DNA of 64,000 bases from Haemophilus pittmaniae (GCF_900186995.1 NZ_LT906463.1:434001-498000), one strand, 5' to 3'. Positions 1 through 11,365 are shown, counted from the first letter of the stretch. A program made the numbers and translations. Notes: generated by a model not told the origin, from the sequence alone.

Positions 1-353
1 GCTTAGAAATGATCGCATTATTGCCGGTTAGCGTTTACTTTGCTCTTCAAACTGATTTTGCCACCGTGCAGGAATATAATCCTAACATTTGGGGATTATT
101 GGTATTGCTAGGGCTTATTAGTGGCTCTGCATTGATTGCTTACGTGATCGCCAGCAATATGTTGCCGATGAATTTGCTCGGTCTTCTAGGCTATGTTGAA
201 ACCATTTTGATGGTGATTATTTCATTTTTAATTGGAGAGGAAATGGATGCGGACAGCTACCCGTTATTCATTTGTTTAGTATTGGCGATGAGCCTGATTA
301 TTTTTGATGGCGTGTATAAACAGCGCGCAAAAGGAACAAACCATGTCGTTTAA
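1..353 (+). CDS. rarD: RarD-type EamA permease, 3' part (runs off left edge)
   Basis: The reading frame is open from the first base, so the gene starts left of the window and only about the last 117 residues are visible. They are strongly hydrophobic, with roughly four membrane segments and the EamA-type ending '[11 protein letters not shown]'. RarD proteins are inner-membrane drug/metabolite-superfamily permeases whose substrate is not settled. The downstream glpE start lies inside the 3' end of this gene (11-base overlap), so the two are probably co-transcribed. In H. influenzae I recall rarD next to glpE, which supports the name. The family is fairly sure; the exact paralogue is less so. 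Confidence 0.75.
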   Translation, partial: LEMIALLPVSVYFALQTDFATVQEYNPNIWGLLVLLGLISGSALIAYVIASNMLPMNLLGLLGYVETILMVIISFLIGEEMDADSYPLFICLVLAMSLIIFDGVYKQRAKGTNHVV

Positions 354-660
354 AGAAATTACCCCAGAACAAGCTTGGGAGATGATGCAAAATGGCGCCA
401 TGCTTGCTGATATTCGGGATCCACAACGTTTCACCTATTCCCATGCGAAAGGGGCGTTTCATTTAACCAACCAAAGTTTTTTACAATTTGAAGAACAAGT
501 GGATTTCGACTCCCCGATTATCGTGAGTTGTTATCATGGTGTAAGCAGCCGAAATGTGGCGACTTTCCTCGTTGAGCAAGGCTATGAAAATGTGTTTAGC
601 GTCATTGGTGGATTTGATGGTTGGGTAAAAGCTGGTTTACCGATAGAAACGGCTTATTAA
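343..660 (+). CDS. glpE: GlpE thiosulfate sulfurtransferase (single-domain rhodanese)
   Basis: A 105-residue single rhodanese domain, the usual GlpE length. The catalytic loop C63-YHGVSS carries the nucleophilic cysteine that takes sulfur from thiosulfate and passes it to cyanide or, in the cell, probably thioredoxin-type acceptors. It is cytoplasmic. The ATG at 343 has an AAGGAA ribosome site just upstream and gives the standard N terminus; an in-frame ATG at 304 lies deep inside rarD and is unlikely. In enterobacteria glpE sits with glpG and glpR, but here those two are 27 kb away, so the name reflects homology and not membership of a glp operon. Confidence 0.9.
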   Translation: MSFKEITPEQAWEMMQNGAMLADIRDPQRFTYSHAKGAFHLTNQSFLQFEEQVDFDSPIIVSCYHGVSSRNVATFLVEQGYENVFSVIGGFDGWVKAGLPIETAY

Positions 661-674
661 TATTTTTTTGATTT

Positions 675-701
675 AAAGTGCGGTGAAATTTACCGCACTT
701 T
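675..701. terminator. Bidirectional terminator made of two inverted uptake signals
   Basis: AAAGTGCGGT, a 7-base loop, then ACCGCACTTT followed by T-rich sequence. The arms are two opposed copies of the Haemophilus-type uptake signal. It sits between convergent glpE and the luciferase-like gene, the classic position for a paired uptake signal acting as a terminator. Confidence 0.85.
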
Positions 702-714
702 TCTTTTTGTCTCA

Positions 715-1752
715 CTATTGTTTATCCACAATTGCTTTCAACATCGTGTAAGATTGGGCTTGCTTTTGCTCATCAAAAATATAGCTCACTGCCATAATTT
801 CATCAAAATGTACCCGTTCGCGTAATTGCTTGAGTTGAAATTCTACGCTTTCAGGACTACCGATAAGCGAACAAGCAGTCATTTGTTCCACTACAGCACG
901 CTCTTGGTTGTAAATCGGGATTTCCTCAAAATCGACTGGACCAAAGTGCGGTTTCTTTTGGGCGTGCATTTGGGTTTTCCAAACATCTTCCTCTGATGCC
1001 AAAGGCGGTTGTAAATTTTGTTGCGCGTTAGTGACCACGTTTAAGAAAAATAGTGTTTGTGTCGTAGCCAGTTGTCTTGCTTCTTTATCGGTTTCGGCGA
1101 CAATCGCGTTCACACCTAAGATGACATAAGGCTCAGCAAGATAGGTCGATGGTTTGAAGTTTTTGCGGTAAATCTCCACCGCCATTTCCATCATGCGTGG
1201 CGCAAAGTGTGAAGCAAAGGCATAAGGCAAGCCAAGCTCTGCCGCAAGATAGGCGCTTTCAGTGCTGGAACCCAAAATATAAAACGGTATATTCAAGCCA
1301 GCGGAAGGATAAGCTGAAACAGGATTGCTATCTTTAAAGTAACCTCGAAGTTCCGCAATTTCCGCAGGGAAATCCAGACTGTTTCGTCCACGACGAAGTG
1401 CCGCAGCCGTTTGCATATCAGTTCCTGGTGCACGGCCTAAACCGAGTTCAACACGGTTTGGATAAAGTGTCTCTAGTGTGCCATATTGCTCAGCTACCAC
1501 ATAAGGCGAATGATTCGGTAACATCACGCCACCTGACCCCACGCGTAAGGTCTTCGTATTGGCTAACGTATGCTGAATTAAAAGTGCGGTCGCTGAACTC
1601 ACCAAATTTTTCATATTATGATGCTCAGCAATCCAATAGCGTTCAATGCCGATATTTTCAGCATGTTTTGCAAGACTTACCATAGACTCAACGGCTTGCA
1701 AATAAGTTTGTCCTTCTCGAACAGGGGCGAGATTAAGAATAGAGAGCTTCAT
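715..1752 (-). CDS. Luciferase-like (LLM class) flavin-dependent oxidoreductase
   Basis: 345 residues, one bacterial-luciferase-like TIM barrel. Visible family marks are the N-terminal 'LSILNLAPVREGQT', 'YWIAEHHNM' near residue 40, and the flavin-site region 'VGSGGVMLPNHSP' near 72-84. It resembles the E. coli YhbW / MsnO8-like branch of reduced-flavin monooxygenases. Its substrate is unknown. It is monocistronic, with its own GAGG ribosome site and convergent to glpE. Two uptake signals lie inside the coding region (944-952 and 1582-1590). The family is clear; no physiological role can be read from the neighbours. Confidence 0.85.
   Translation of the reverse strand: MKLSILNLAPVREGQTYLQAVESMVSLAKHAENIGIERYWIAEHHNMKNLVSSATALLIQHTLANTKTLRVGSGGVMLPNHSPYVVAEQYGTLETLYPNRVELGLGRAPGTDMQTAAALRRGRNSLDFPAEIAELRGYFKDSNPVSAYPSAGLNIPFYILGSSTESAYLAAELGLPYAFASHFAPRMMEMAVEIYRKNFKPSTYLAEPYVILGVNAIVAETDKEARQLATTQTLFFLNVVTNAQQNLQPPLASEEDVWKTQMHAQKKPHFGPVDFEEIPIYNQERAVVEQMTACSLIGSPESVEFQLKQLRERVHFDEIMAVSYIFDEQKQAQSYTMLKAIVDKQ
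944..952 (+). other. DNA uptake signal AAGTGCGGT
   Basis: Exact 9-base Haemophilus-type uptake signal core inside the luciferase-like gene, recognised by the competence machinery of this family. Confidence 0.8.
1582..1590 (+). other. DNA uptake signal AAGTGCGGT
   Basis: Exact uptake signal core inside the luciferase-like gene, followed by CGCTGAA and not the usual A/T-rich tail. Confidence 0.75.
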
Positions 1753-1888
1753 TTTATTTCCTCATGATTGATTTGTTGAGCGTTATTATGCGCTTTTCTG
1801 GTAGAAATATCGATAAAATTGGAATAGACAGTTCCGAGAAAAGGAAAAATATTGCAAAATAGGCACAAATTCAGATGTATTCGAAAAA

Positions 1889-3805
1889 ATGATTGTATTT
1901 AATAATATTTCCCTAAAGCGCGGGCAAACTGAATTGCTTGAGAATGCCACGGCCACAATCAATCCCAAACAAAAAGTCGGCTTGGTGGGGAAAAATGGTT
2001 GCGGAAAATCCTCGCTTTTTGCCCTATTAAAAAAAGAATTAACATCGGAGGGCGGTGAGGTTAATTATCCGGCAAACTGGCGAGTATCCTGGGTGAATCA
2101 GGAAACTCCCGCACTAGATATCCCAGCAATTGATTATGTGATTCAAGGGGATCGCGAATATTGCCGTTTGCAGCAGGAACTTAACCAAGCCAATGAACGT
2201 AATGATGGCCATGCGATTGCGCGCATTCACGGGCAATTAGAAACCTTAGATGCTTGGACAATTCAATCTCGCGCAGCATCTCTATTGCATGGTTTAGGCT
2301 TTAGCCAAGAAGAAATCGTTCAACCGGTGAAATCCTTCTCCGGTGGTTGGCGGATGCGCTTGAATTTGGCGCAGGCATTGCTTTGTCCATCAGATTTATT
2401 ATTACTGGATGAGCCAACTAACCATTTGGATTTGGATGCGGTTATTTGGTTAGAACGTTGGTTAGTTCAATATCAAGGCACCTTGGTATTAATCTCCCAC
2501 GACCGAGATTTTCTCGATCCGATTGTGACGAAAATCCTTCATATCGAAAATCAGAAGCTCAACGAATATACGGGCGATTATTCCTCCTTTGAAGTGCAAC
2601 GGGCAACCAAACTGGCACAACAAACGGCGATGTATCGTCAGCAACAACAAAAAATTTCCCATTTACAGAAGTATATCGACCGCTTTAAAGCCAAAGCGAC
2701 CAAAGCCAAACAAGCACAAAGCCGTATGAAAGCCTTAGAGCGCATGGAGCTAATTGCACCGGCTTATGTGGATAATCCTTTTACCTTTGAATTTCGTCCA
2801 CCACAATCCTTGCCAAACCCCTTGGTGATGATTGAACAGGCGAGCGCAGGTTATGGTAACGGTGAAAGTACGGTAGAAATTTTAACTAAAATTAAGCTGA
2901 ATTTAGTACCGGGTTCGCGCATCGGTTTGCTCGGGAAAAATGGTGCAGGTAAATCAACTTTAATTAAATTGTTAGCCGGCGAGCTCACAGCCCTTTCTGG
3001 TACAGTGCAATTAGCTAAAGGCGTACAACTCGGTTATTTTGCTCAACATCAGCTTGATACGCTACGTGCAGATGAATCCGCTCTCTGGCATATGCAGAAA
3101 CTCGCACCAGAGCAAACGGAGCAACAGGTACGGGATTATCTTGGGAGTTTTGCGTTCCATGGTGATAAAGTTAATCAAGCAGTGAAAGCCTTTTCCGGTG
3201 GAGAAAAAGCCCGTTTGGTGCTTGCACTGATTGTTTGGCAACGTCCAAACTTATTACTGCTCGACGAACCAACTAACCATTTGGATTTAGATATGCGTCA
3301 GGCATTAACTGAAGCGCTAGTGGATTACGAAGGCTCTTTGGTGGTGGTTTCCCATGATCGTCACCTACTACGTAATACCGTGGAAGAATTCTATTTGGTA
3401 CACGATAAAAAAGTGGAAGAATTCAAAGGCGATTTAGAGGATTATCAAAAATGGCTTAATGAACAAAATAGTGCGCCAGAAAATAAATTCTCGGAGAAAA
3501 ATGACGACAATGAAAATTCCATGCAAAACCACAAGGAACAAAAACGTCGTGAGGCTGAATTGCGCCAACAAACTGCGCCTCTTCGTAAACAAATCACTCA
3601 ATTGGAGGAAAAAATGAATAAACATGCCTCCAAACTTGCGGAGATTGAAAATCAATTGGCTGATTCCGAACTCTACAGCGCAGAAAATAAAGAAAAATTG
3701 ACCGCACTTTGGGCACAGCAAGTAGAGGTGAAGAAAGCGTTGGAAGAAGTCGAAATGGATTGGTTAGCGGCCCAGGAAGAATTGGAAGCAATGCTACAAG
3801 CATAG
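1889..3805 (+). CDS. yheS: ABC-F ATPase YheS (ribosome-associated)
   Basis: 638 residues with two ABC domains. The first has Walker A 'GKNGCGKSS' (about 34-42), signature 'FSGGW' and Walker B 'LLLLDEPTNHLDLD'. The second has 'GKNGAGKST', 'FSGGE' and 'LLLLDEPTNHLDLD'. A charged linker between them and a long Glu/Lys coiled-coil tail (about 540-638) complete the ABC-F plan. There are no membrane segments: ABC-F proteins bind the ribosomal E site and relieve stalled translation. Length equals E. coli YheS. No strong Shine-Dalgarno precedes the ATG at 1889. It is followed after 9 bases by yrdD. An uptake signal lies near its 3' end (3701-3709). Confidence 0.92.
   Translation: MIVFNNISLKRGQTELLENATATINPKQKVGLVGKNGCGKSSLFALLKKELTSEGGEVNYPANWRVSWVNQETPALDIPAIDYVIQGDREYCRLQQELNQANERNDGHAIARIHGQLETLDAWTIQSRAASLLHGLGFSQEEIVQPVKSFSGGWRMRLNLAQALLCPSDLLLLDEPTNHLDLDAVIWLERWLVQYQGTLVLISHDRDFLDPIVTKILHIENQKLNEYTGDYSSFEVQRATKLAQQTAMYRQQQQKISHLQKYIDRFKAKATKAKQAQSRMKALERMELIAPAYVDNPFTFEFRPPQSLPNPLVMIEQASAGYGNGESTVEILTKIKLNLVPGSRIGLLGKNGAGKSTLIKLLAGELTALSGTVQLAKGVQLGYFAQHQLDTLRADESALWHMQKLAPEQTEQQVRDYLGSFAFHGDKVNQAVKAFSGGEKARLVLALIVWQRPNLLLLDEPTNHLDLDMRQALTEALVDYEGSLVVVSHDRHLLRNTVEEFYLVHDKKVEEFKGDLEDYQKWLNEQNSAPENKFSEKNDDNENSMQNHKEQKRREAELRQQTAPLRKQITQLEEKMNKHASKLAEIENQLADSELYSAENKEKLTALWAQQVEVKKALEEVEMDWLAAQEELEAMLQA
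3701..3709 (-). other. DNA uptake signal (reverse orientation)
   Basis: ACCGCACTT, the reverse complement of AAGTGCGGT, inside the 3' end of yheS. Confidence 0.78.
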
Positions 3806-3814
3806 GGAGAGCGT

Positions 3815-4357
3815 ATGAGTCAAAGTCTTTTCCAACACACAAAACACGAAGAATATTGCCCACAATGCGGCGCGCCTTTGCAAATGAAACAGGGTAAAAA
3901 AGGTCTGTTTTTAGGTTGTACCGCATATCCCGCCTGTGATTATTTGCGTCCACTAAATAGGGTGGAACATAAGGTGTTGAAAGAGCTTGATGAAACCTGC
4001 CCGCAATGTGGCAACCCACTCCAACTCAAACAAGGCGCTTTTGGGATGTTTATTGGTTGCAGTCATTATCCCGATTGTGATTTTGTGGTGCATGAACAAC
4101 AGGATGATGAACAATCTATTGACTGTCCGGAATGCCATAAAGGACATTTGGTTGCCCGCCGAGGAAGACAAGGGAAAATCTTTTATGGTTGCGATAACTT
4201 TCCCCATTGCAAATTTTCCTTACCTGCAAAACCCTATGCCATGCCCTGTCCACAATGCCATTTTCCACTAGCAATGTTAAAAAGTGAAAATGCCGAACAG
4301 CAAGTGTGGCAATGTGCGAATAAAGGCTGTCGACATATTTTTGAGAACGAAAAATGA
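3815..4357 (+). CDS. yrdD: YrdD, topoisomerase-type zinc-ribbon protein
   Basis: 180 residues consisting of four cysteine zinc ribbons in tandem: 'CPQCG...[10 protein letters not shown]', 'CPQCG...[10 protein letters not shown]', 'CPECH...[10 protein letters not shown]' and a last 'CPQCH...CANKGCRH'. This is the zf-C4_Topoisom module found at the C terminus of topoisomerase I, here free-standing. It is predicted to bind single-stranded DNA or RNA, but its exact role is unknown. The stop codon overlaps the tsaC start by four bases (ATGA), so the two are translationally coupled; yrdD-tsaC-aroE is a conserved order in this family. Confidence 0.88.
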   Translation: MSQSLFQHTKHEEYCPQCGAPLQMKQGKKGLFLGCTAYPACDYLRPLNRVEHKVLKELDETCPQCGNPLQLKQGAFGMFIGCSHYPDCDFVVHEQQDDEQSIDCPECHKGHLVARRGRQGKIFYGCDNFPHCKFSLPAKPYAMPCPQCHFPLAMLKSENAEQQVWQCANKGCRHIFENEK

Positions 4358-4905
4358 ATGTACAACAAATTGCCGCCCGTTTAATGCAAGACGAAGTCGT
4401 TGCCTATCCTACTGAAGCGGTATTCGGTCTAGGCTGTAATCCGCTAAGTGAACGTGCGGTCAAAAAATTGCTCGATTTAAAACAGCGTCCGATTGAAAAA
4501 GGCCTTATTTTAGTCGCGCCGAGCTTGCATTTTTTGCAGCCTTTTGTTGATTTTTCCCATTTGTCTGACGAACAGCTTGCACGCTTACAGGCACAATATG
4601 AACATCCAATCACCTGGGTGGTGCCGGCAAAGGCAGAAGTCCCACATTTTCTGAAGGGGCAATTTAATAGTATTGCGGTGCGTTTATGTACTCATCCTGT
4701 CGTCAAAGCCCTATGCGAAGAAACAGGCTTTGCCCTCACCTCGACCAGCGCGAACTTAACTGGTTTATCACCTTGCCGCAGCGCAGATGCTGTGCGTTCC
4801 CAATTTGGGGCAGATTTCCCTGTGCTTGATGAAGCTGTCGGCCAAGCACAAAATCCATCGGAAATCCGCGATTTGCTCACAAACCAACTATTCAGACAAG
4901 GATAA
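4354..4905 (+). CDS. tsaC: Threonylcarbamoyl-AMP synthase TsaC (YrdC family)
   Basis: 183 residues, one YrdC domain. The motif '[14 protein letters not shown]' (about 17-30) and '[14 protein letters not shown]' form the nucleotide/threonine pocket, and '[10 protein letters not shown]' is the conserved Ser-Asn loop. It makes threonylcarbamoyl-AMP from threonine, bicarbonate and ATP, the first step of t6A37 formation in ANN-decoding tRNAs. It lacks the C-terminal Sua5 domain, as usual for TsaC. It overlaps yrdD and lies 3 bases before aroE. Confidence 0.93.
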   Translation: MNVQQIAARLMQDEVVAYPTEAVFGLGCNPLSERAVKKLLDLKQRPIEKGLILVAPSLHFLQPFVDFSHLSDEQLARLQAQYEHPITWVVPAKAEVPHFLKGQFNSIAVRLCTHPVVKALCEETGFALTSTSANLTGLSPCRSADAVRSQFGADFPVLDEAVGQAQNPSEIRDLLTNQLFRQG

Positions 4906-6271
<1,366 letters not shown>

Positions 6272-6290
<19 letters not shown>

Positions 6291-6338
6291 AAAGTTTCTG
6301 TCAAAACAATACGTAACCATTTGATTTTATTATGGTTA
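6272..6338 (+). repeat. Dispersed 67-bp intergenic repeat, copy 1
   Basis: Begins AAACGCCCCCTCGAAAT, contains AAAGTTT, and ends with GTAACCATTTGATTTTATTATGG. It overlaps the last six codons and stop of tag and lies between convergent tag and hbpA. Orientation here is defined with the GC-rich end first. See the finding on the repeat family. Confidence 0.8.
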
Positions 6339-6382
6339 CTATAAAAATGTTATTTTCACGGCCAATCCTCCGCCCCAATAAA

Positions 6383-6408
6383 AAACGGCCACCCGAAGGT
6401 GGCCGTTT
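6383..6408. terminator. Bidirectional intrinsic terminator
   Basis: AAACGGCCACC-CGAA-GGTGGCCGTTT, an 11-bp stem with a tetraloop and A/T flanks, between the convergent ends of tag and hbpA. Confidence 0.9.
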
Positions 6409-6422
6409 ATGTTGTTTAAAAT

Positions 6423-8054
6423 TTATTTGCCATCCACACTAACACCATAGAAGGCATCATAGCCGAATGGACTTTGCACATACCCTTTGACACGTGGACT
6501 TAACGGTGCAAAACCAACGGAATGGGCGACCGGAATCCAAGGTGCCTGCTCATGCACAATTACTTGCGCTTGTTTATATAAAGCGCTACGTTGTTCTTTA
6601 TCGGTAAGGCCAATAGCTTTGTCTAACAAGGCATCAAATTCTGCATTGTTAAAACGCGCCATATTGCTGTTACCGGCATTAGAGGATGCCAACAACGGAG
6701 AAAGGAAGTTATCTGGATCACCGTTATCGCCCGACCAACCGAAAATCCCGGCTGTGAGTTCGCCTGCTTTTGCGCGTTTTTGATAATCCGCCCATTCAAA
6801 GGTGACCGGATTAGCTTTCACACCCACCTTAGCCCAGTCGGCCATTACCAATTCCGCCATCCGTTTTGGATTCGGGTTGGAGGCACGTACCACCGGTTGG
6901 ATCCAGAAATCGGTTTCAAAACCATTCGGGAAACCGGCTTCCGCTAATAACTGTTTGGCTTTTTCCGGATCATATGGATAATCCTGAATCTCATCGTTAT
7001 AGCTCCAAATTGTCGGCGGTAACGGGTTTTTAGCCGGTGTGCCGGCACCTTGGTAAACCGCTTCGATAATGGCTTTTTTGTCCACCGCATAGTTCAACGC
7101 TTGACGCACTTTCGGATTATCAAACGGAGCTTTTTCCGTATTGAACGCAATATAGGCCACATTTAAGCCTTTTTGCTCCAATAATTGTACTTTTGGATCG
7201 GTCTTCATTTTGGCCAAATCCGCCACGTTCGGGAATAAAATCAAGTCACAAGAACCAGCCTGCAATTTCGCGTAACGGGTGGTTGCATCCGGTACAATGC
7301 TGATCACTAAGCGATCGAGCGGTGTACGGCCTTTCCAATAACTTTCATTCGCCACATATTGTGCCGCTTGGTCGGTTTTGTAATCGACGAAAATAAATGG
7401 TCCGGTACCAACCGGTTTATTATCGATGGTTTCCGGTGTACCTGCTTTCTGCATTGCATCGGCATATTCAGCGGAATAAATCGACATAAAGTCCATCGCA
7501 ATGCTGGCCAAGAAGGTCGCATCCTTACGGGTTAGAGTTACTTTAACTGTGTTATCGTCAACCTTTTCCACGGATTTAATCAGCTGCGGGAATTTCATCG
7601 CTTTGAAATACGGATAAGTCCCTTTGGAAACATTATGATATGGGTGATTCGGATCAAGTTGGCGCAAGAACGAGAACAACACATCGTCCGCGTTGAAATC
7701 GCGGCTTGGGGTAAATTCTTTCGTTTTATGGAATTGCACGCCCTTACGCAAATGGAAAGTGTAAGTCAGACCATCTTCGCTAATATCCCAACTTTCCGCC
7801 AAGCCTGGTTCTAAGTCTGTAGAACCTTTCTTGAACTCGATTAAACGGTTATACACCTGCTGCGAGCTGGCATTATAGGAAGTACCTTCCATAACCAATG
7901 CCGGGCTGAAGCCCAACGGAGCTTTAGCGGTACAGTACACGAAGGTGTTATTGGATGCTTTGTCGGTAGCGGCGGCTTTATCTCCGCCGGCTTGATCACA
8001 AGCCGCCAGCAATAAGGATGCGGCAGCTAGAGTTAAGGTGGCTTTTAGTTTCAT
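6423..8054 (-). CDS. hbpA: HbpA/GbpA periplasmic solute-binding lipoprotein (DppA-like family 5)
   Basis: 543 residues. A signal peptide ends in the lipobox LLAAC, with the lipidated cysteine at residue 19. The rest is a family-5 extracellular solute-binding protein with the typical 'LAESWDISEDGLTYTFHLRKG' region (about 105-125) and 'GTGPF'. It closely resembles Haemophilus HbpA, first described as a haem-binding lipoprotein and later as a glutathione-binding protein feeding the Dpp permease. No permease genes are adjacent, consistent with HbpA borrowing the DppBCDF system. It has a GAGGAA ribosome site. The 260-bp upstream region holds repeat copy 2. Confidence 0.88.
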   Translation of the reverse strand: MKLKATLTLAAASLLLAACDQAGGDKAAATDKASNNTFVYCTAKAPLGFSPALVMEGTSYNASSQQVYNRLIEFKKGSTDLEPGLAESWDISEDGLTYTFHLRKGVQFHKTKEFTPSRDFNADDVLFSFLRQLDPNHPYHNVSKGTYPYFKAMKFPQLIKSVEKVDDNTVKVTLTRKDATFLASIAMDFMSIYSAEYADAMQKAGTPETIDNKPVGTGPFIFVDYKTDQAAQYVANESYWKGRTPLDRLVISIVPDATTRYAKLQAGSCDLILFPNVADLAKMKTDPKVQLLEQKGLNVAYIAFNTEKAPFDNPKVRQALNYAVDKKAIIEAVYQGAGTPAKNPLPPTIWSYNDEIQDYPYDPEKAKQLLAEAGFPNGFETDFWIQPVVRASNPNPKRMAELVMADWAKVGVKANPVTFEWADYQKRAKAGELTAGIFGWSGDNGDPDNFLSPLLASSNAGNSNMARFNNAEFDALLDKAIGLTDKEQRSALYKQAQVIVHEQAPWIPVAHSVGFAPLSPRVKGYVQSPFGYDAFYGVSVDGK

Positions 8055-8158
8055 AGCAGTTCCTCAATCAATAAAATCTTTCTAAAGATAACGGCAATTT
8101 GGCGAAAAGCAAAGACAAAAATCTTCTTAGTTATAACCAATTGTATTATGACGTCCAC

Positions 8159-8230
8159 AAACGCCCCCTCGGAAATCCAAGTTTTCCAAAAAACAACATG
8201 TAACCCATTGATTTTATTGACATTGATTTA
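8159..8230 (+). repeat. Dispersed 67-bp intergenic repeat, copy 2
   Basis: AACGCCCCCTCGGAAATCC, AAGTTTT, then GTAACCCATTGATTTTATTGACATTG. It lies between the hbpA start and the nanM terminator, and marks the left edge of the sialic acid island; copy 3 marks the right edge in opposite orientation. Confidence 0.82.
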
Positions 8231-8240
8231 AAAACAAAAA

Positions 8241-8263
8241 ATACCGCGTATCACACGCGGTAT
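8241..8263 (-). terminator. nanM-side intrinsic terminator
   Basis: ATACCGCGT-ATCAC-ACGCGGTAT; read on the minus strand it is followed by TTTTTTGTTTTT. It ends the siaP-siaT-nanM transcript. Confidence 0.88.
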
Positions 8264-8279
8264 GGCAGGAAATCAAGAT

Positions 8280-8307
8280 ACAGCACAGTTTGTTAAGCCT
8301 GTGCTGT
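8280..8307 (-). repeat. Inverted repeat after nanM
   Basis: ACAGCACAG and CTGTGCTGT, 9-bp perfect arms with a 10-base spacer, directly after the nanM stop and before the main terminator. There is no T-tract. It may protect the mRNA 3' end; function unknown. Confidence 0.6.
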
Positions 8308-8315
8308 TAATACAA

Positions 8316-9437
8316 TTACTCGATATTTAGTTTTTTGCCATCGTATTCAAGGCTTTGTACCTTCGTTGAGGCTTGACCACCAGCGCTTTCACCACCAATC
8401 AATAGCACCTTATCACCGTAAGAAACGGCTACCCCGTAGGCAATCCCTTGTGGCAATTTACCGATGTGCTTCCACTGACCTTTTTGCAGTGTGAAAATAT
8501 CGCTCTGCCAAGCTTTGCTCAAACCTTCATGGGCATATAACCGGCCGGCTTTAAATTGCGCTTGGGAACCCGGGAAATTGGCGCCACCAACAACCAAATA
8601 GTTGCCATGGCTAAACCCGGCAAATGCGCCAGCCAAGCCCTCTTGAGGCACGCCGTTTACTGCCGGAAGATCCGGTAGGTTTTGCCACTTCACGCCATTT
8701 TTCGTGAATTCGCCACGATGTGCTTCTGCGGTACGTAGTCCCGGTTTAATTTCCCCATTAACAACCAACAGACTGTTGTCATGAATGGTAAAGGCCGCGC
8801 CGGCACGTCCGGAAAACGGCAATAACCCTTCATTACGCCATTGATTGGAGGCAGGTTGGTAACTGAATAATTCGCTGTTAAAGAAATAATCCTGTGGACG
8901 TTGGTTGAAATAAGCCCGGCTGATTTCCGCTTTTTTAGCAGCATCTTCACCGGCAGCAACCGTGTCTTGGAAGAAACCATTAAAGATAGAAAGGTTAGAT
9001 CCACCAAATAAATAAATCTTGTCTTGGTGTACGGCAGCTACCGTACCCACCAAACCACGTGGTGAGCGGGTTGATAATTTTTCCCAAGTGTTACTTTCCG
9101 GCACATAACGATAGGCATCATTCACCAGTTGTAATTCACCTTGGGCATTTTTTTGTAAGCCGCCAAAAACGTACAGTTTGCCATCCACTGCAGCCACTAC
9201 CGGTTGATTACGCTCTCCACCAGGGAATGCTGCAATTTCCTGCCATTGAGCATCCGCAGCATTGAGTTTGAGAGCAAAAAATTTGCTATTACCGGCGCCT
9301 AAACCCACATACACCGTATCATTAATCAATGCTCCCCCACCGTTTTTAATACCTACCGGTAAATCAGGATAAGCGGCTTGCGCAATCCCTGCCGCGGCGA
9401 AAAGAAGGCTGCAAAATGCGGCTTTGTAAAATTTCAT
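8316..9437 (-). CDS. nanM: N-acetylneuraminate epimerase NanM (kelch propeller)
   Basis: 373 residues. The cleavable signal peptide ends near AQA-AYP (about residue 21), so it acts in the periplasm. Kelch repeats are visible as 'GKLYVFGG', 'DKIYLFGG', 'NSLLVVNG', 'NYLVVGG' and 'DKVLLIGG', forming a six-bladed propeller. It speeds the conversion of alpha- to beta-Neu5Ac, the anomer SiaP binds. It is the last gene of the leftward siaP-siaT-nanM unit, 21 bases after siaT, with a GGAGG ribosome site. Length and context make the call firm. Confidence 0.93.
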   Translation of the reverse strand: MKFYKAAFCSLLFAAAGIAQAAYPDLPVGIKNGGGALINDTVYVGLGAGNSKFFALKLNAADAQWQEIAAFPGGERNQPVVAAVDGKLYVFGGLQKNAQGELQLVNDAYRYVPESNTWEKLSTRSPRGLVGTVAAVHQDKIYLFGGSNLSIFNGFFQDTVAAGEDAAKKAEISRAYFNQRPQDYFFNSELFSYQPASNQWRNEGLLPFSGRAGAAFTIHDNSLLVVNGEIKPGLRTAEAHRGEFTKNGVKWQNLPDLPAVNGVPQEGLAGAFAGFSHGNYLVVGGANFPGSQAQFKAGRLYAHEGLSKAWQSDIFTLQKGQWKHIGKLPQGIAYGVAVSYGDKVLLIGGESAGGQASTKVQSLEYDGKKLNIE

Positions 9438-9458
9438 TATAAACCTCCAATTAAGTTT

Positions 9459-11309
9459 TTAAGGTAGCAGCAAATTCGGCACAAAGGTGATAATTTGCGG
9501 GAATATAGTGATTACAACTAAAGTTAGGAAAATCGGTACAAGGAACGGCAATACGCCTTTGGTCACCGTGGACACCGACATATTACCCACGCGGGCGACC
9601 ACAAAGAGTGCCATTCCCATTGGTGGAGTTAAGATACCGATCATCATGTTAAGAGTGGTCATTACACCAAAGAACACTAGGTCAATACCGAATTGCATTG
9701 CGATTGGAATAAGCATTGGTAAGACCAAGAATTGCAAGGCCAAAGCATCGATAAACATACCTAAGAAGAGCAACAAGGCATTAATCATGACCAACACCAT
9801 TAATTGCGAATCGGCCATTGCTACAAAAATATCGGCAATGCGCATCGCTACTTGTTCACGGGCGATCATATCGCCGAAGAAGGTCACAGTCATGATCATC
9901 AGAGCCACTACACCGGTGATTGACATGGCTTCAACGCAGCTTTCAAAAAGCATTCTTAGGTTCAGTTCTTTATACACGAATTTACCGACAATCACGGAAT
10001 AAAGTGCTGCCACTACCGCTGATTCAGTTGGACTGAATAAACCGGAGAAAATCCCACCGATAATTAAAATCGGAGTCATAATCGCCCAAAAAGCATCTTT
10101 AAAGGATTTGCAAAGCTGTTCCATGGTTGCTTTCGGTGTTCTCGGATAACCGCGTTTTTTTGCCACATAATAGTTCATGACCATTAATGCGATAGTAACA
10201 ATTACCCCCGGCACAAAACCTGCGACAAATAATTTAGCAATGGATTCGTTGGCAATTACCCCATAAATAATCATCGCAATACTTGGCGGTACAAGTGGGC
10301 CGATAATACAGGATGCAGCCGTCACACCGCCGCAAATATCATCATCATAGCCGGCATCGCGCATGGCTTTAATTTCCAGTTGACCTAAGCCACCGGCGTC
10401 AGCCAATGCCGAACCGGACATACCGGAAAACAGTAAACTGGCACCGATATTCACATGTCCCATACCGCCCGTATAGTGACCTAGCAAGGCTTTTGCAAAA
10501 TTAAAGATACGGGTGGTGATACCGCCGGTATTCATTAAAATACCGGTGAGAATATAAAAAGGCACAGCTAATAATGGGAAACTATTTAAACTCATGACCA
10601 ATTTGTCGGAGGCTGCATTAACAACGTTCCAACGGGTCATTGAGAAATAAAGTAAGGTCGCAATCAATAATGACCAACCCACCGGCACCCCTAAGAACAT
10701 GATCACAAGCCATACACCAAGGGCAACATAAACCGCATTTGGGCCAAATTGGATGTACTGGCTAATCCGTAGGACTTTAAACCAATCTGGGAAACAGAAC
10801 AGAATCGCCAGTAACACTACTGCTACAATGATAAAGAAAGTGGCAGGTAAGAAGCTTTTATCCTGTTTGAAATTGTCATCCTGAGCCTGGCAAAAACGAA
10901 TCAGCATTAATGCGGAAATTATCGGCAACGAAGCATAAATCCATTTTTCAGAGATTCCGCCCAAGGCATCGATAGGAAAGTTAGCACCAAGAAAATTTTT
11001 GATACCGAAGTGAATGAAGAAAATAACACCAAGGAACACAATCAGTTGCACAAAGGTATTGGCAATTTTTCTTATTGTTGGTGGCATTAAATTGGTAAGG
11101 AAGTCGATATAAACATGTTCCTGTTTGCGAATCGCAACGCTGATCCCCAACATGCCGACATAAACAAAGAGTAACTTAGCCAGTTCTTCACTCCAAATGA
11201 GTGGGCTTTGTAATACTTGGCGGAAGAAGATTTGGGTAACTAGGATAAGAAAGATAATTAAAAAGAGCCCGCCGCCAATCCACTCTTCCAATTTATTGAA
11301 TATTTTCAT
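9459..11309 (-). CDS. siaT: SiaT, fused TRAP transporter permease for sialic acid (SiaQM)
   Basis: 616 residues. The N-terminal third is the small DctQ-like subunit (four membrane segments, '[15 protein letters not shown]'), joined through an extra segment to the large DctM-like subunit (about 200-616), with '[21 protein letters not shown]' and '[15 protein letters not shown]' as hallmarks. It uses the sodium gradient to move sialic acid delivered by SiaP. AGGAG is spaced six bases from the second ATG, giving the start at 11309; a TTG at 11315 touches the Shine-Dalgarno and is unlikely. It lies 62 bases after siaP across a hairpin and 21 bases before nanM. Confidence 0.94.
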   Translation of the reverse strand: MKIFNKLEEWIGGGLFLIIFLILVTQIFFRQVLQSPLIWSEELAKLLFVYVGMLGISVAIRKQEHVYIDFLTNLMPPTIRKIANTFVQLIVFLGVIFFIHFGIKNFLGANFPIDALGGISEKWIYASLPIISALMLIRFCQAQDDNFKQDKSFLPATFFIIVAVVLLAILFCFPDWFKVLRISQYIQFGPNAVYVALGVWLVIMFLGVPVGWSLLIATLLYFSMTRWNVVNAASDKLVMSLNSFPLLAVPFYILTGILMNTGGITTRIFNFAKALLGHYTGGMGHVNIGASLLFSGMSGSALADAGGLGQLEIKAMRDAGYDDDICGGVTAASCIIGPLVPPSIAMIIYGVIANESIAKLFVAGFVPGVIVTIALMVMNYYVAKKRGYPRTPKATMEQLCKSFKDAFWAIMTPILIIGGIFSGLFSPTESAVVAALYSVIVGKFVYKELNLRMLFESCVEAMSITGVVALMIMTVTFFGDMIAREQVAMRIADIFVAMADSQLMVLVMINALLLFLGMFIDALALQFLVLPMLIPIAMQFGIDLVFFGVMTTLNMMIGILTPPMGMALFVVARVGNMSVSTVTKGVLPFLVPIFLTLVVITIFPQIITFVPNLLLP

Positions 11310-11338
11310 CATCAACTCCTATGAATTCAGAAAGAAAA

Positions 11339-11365
11339 ACGTGCCGAACGAGAAGATCGGCACGT
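11339..11365 (-). terminator. Intercistronic hairpin between siaP and siaT
   Basis: ACGTGCCGA and TCGGCACGT arms with a 9-base loop; on the minus strand it is followed by TTTTTC. It looks like a leaky terminator that would let siaP outnumber siaT, as expected for a binding protein and its permease. Confidence 0.75.

Noticed and set aside
1786..1968. Open frame on the minus strand overlapping the 5' end of yheS
   Set aside because: No ribosome site, no similarity I recognise, and it opposes a clear ABC-F start; treated as chance.
7307..7522. Frames on either strand inside hbpA, tamB, dnaE and other long genes
   Set aside because: Shadows of strongly coding genes in other frames, with no independent support.
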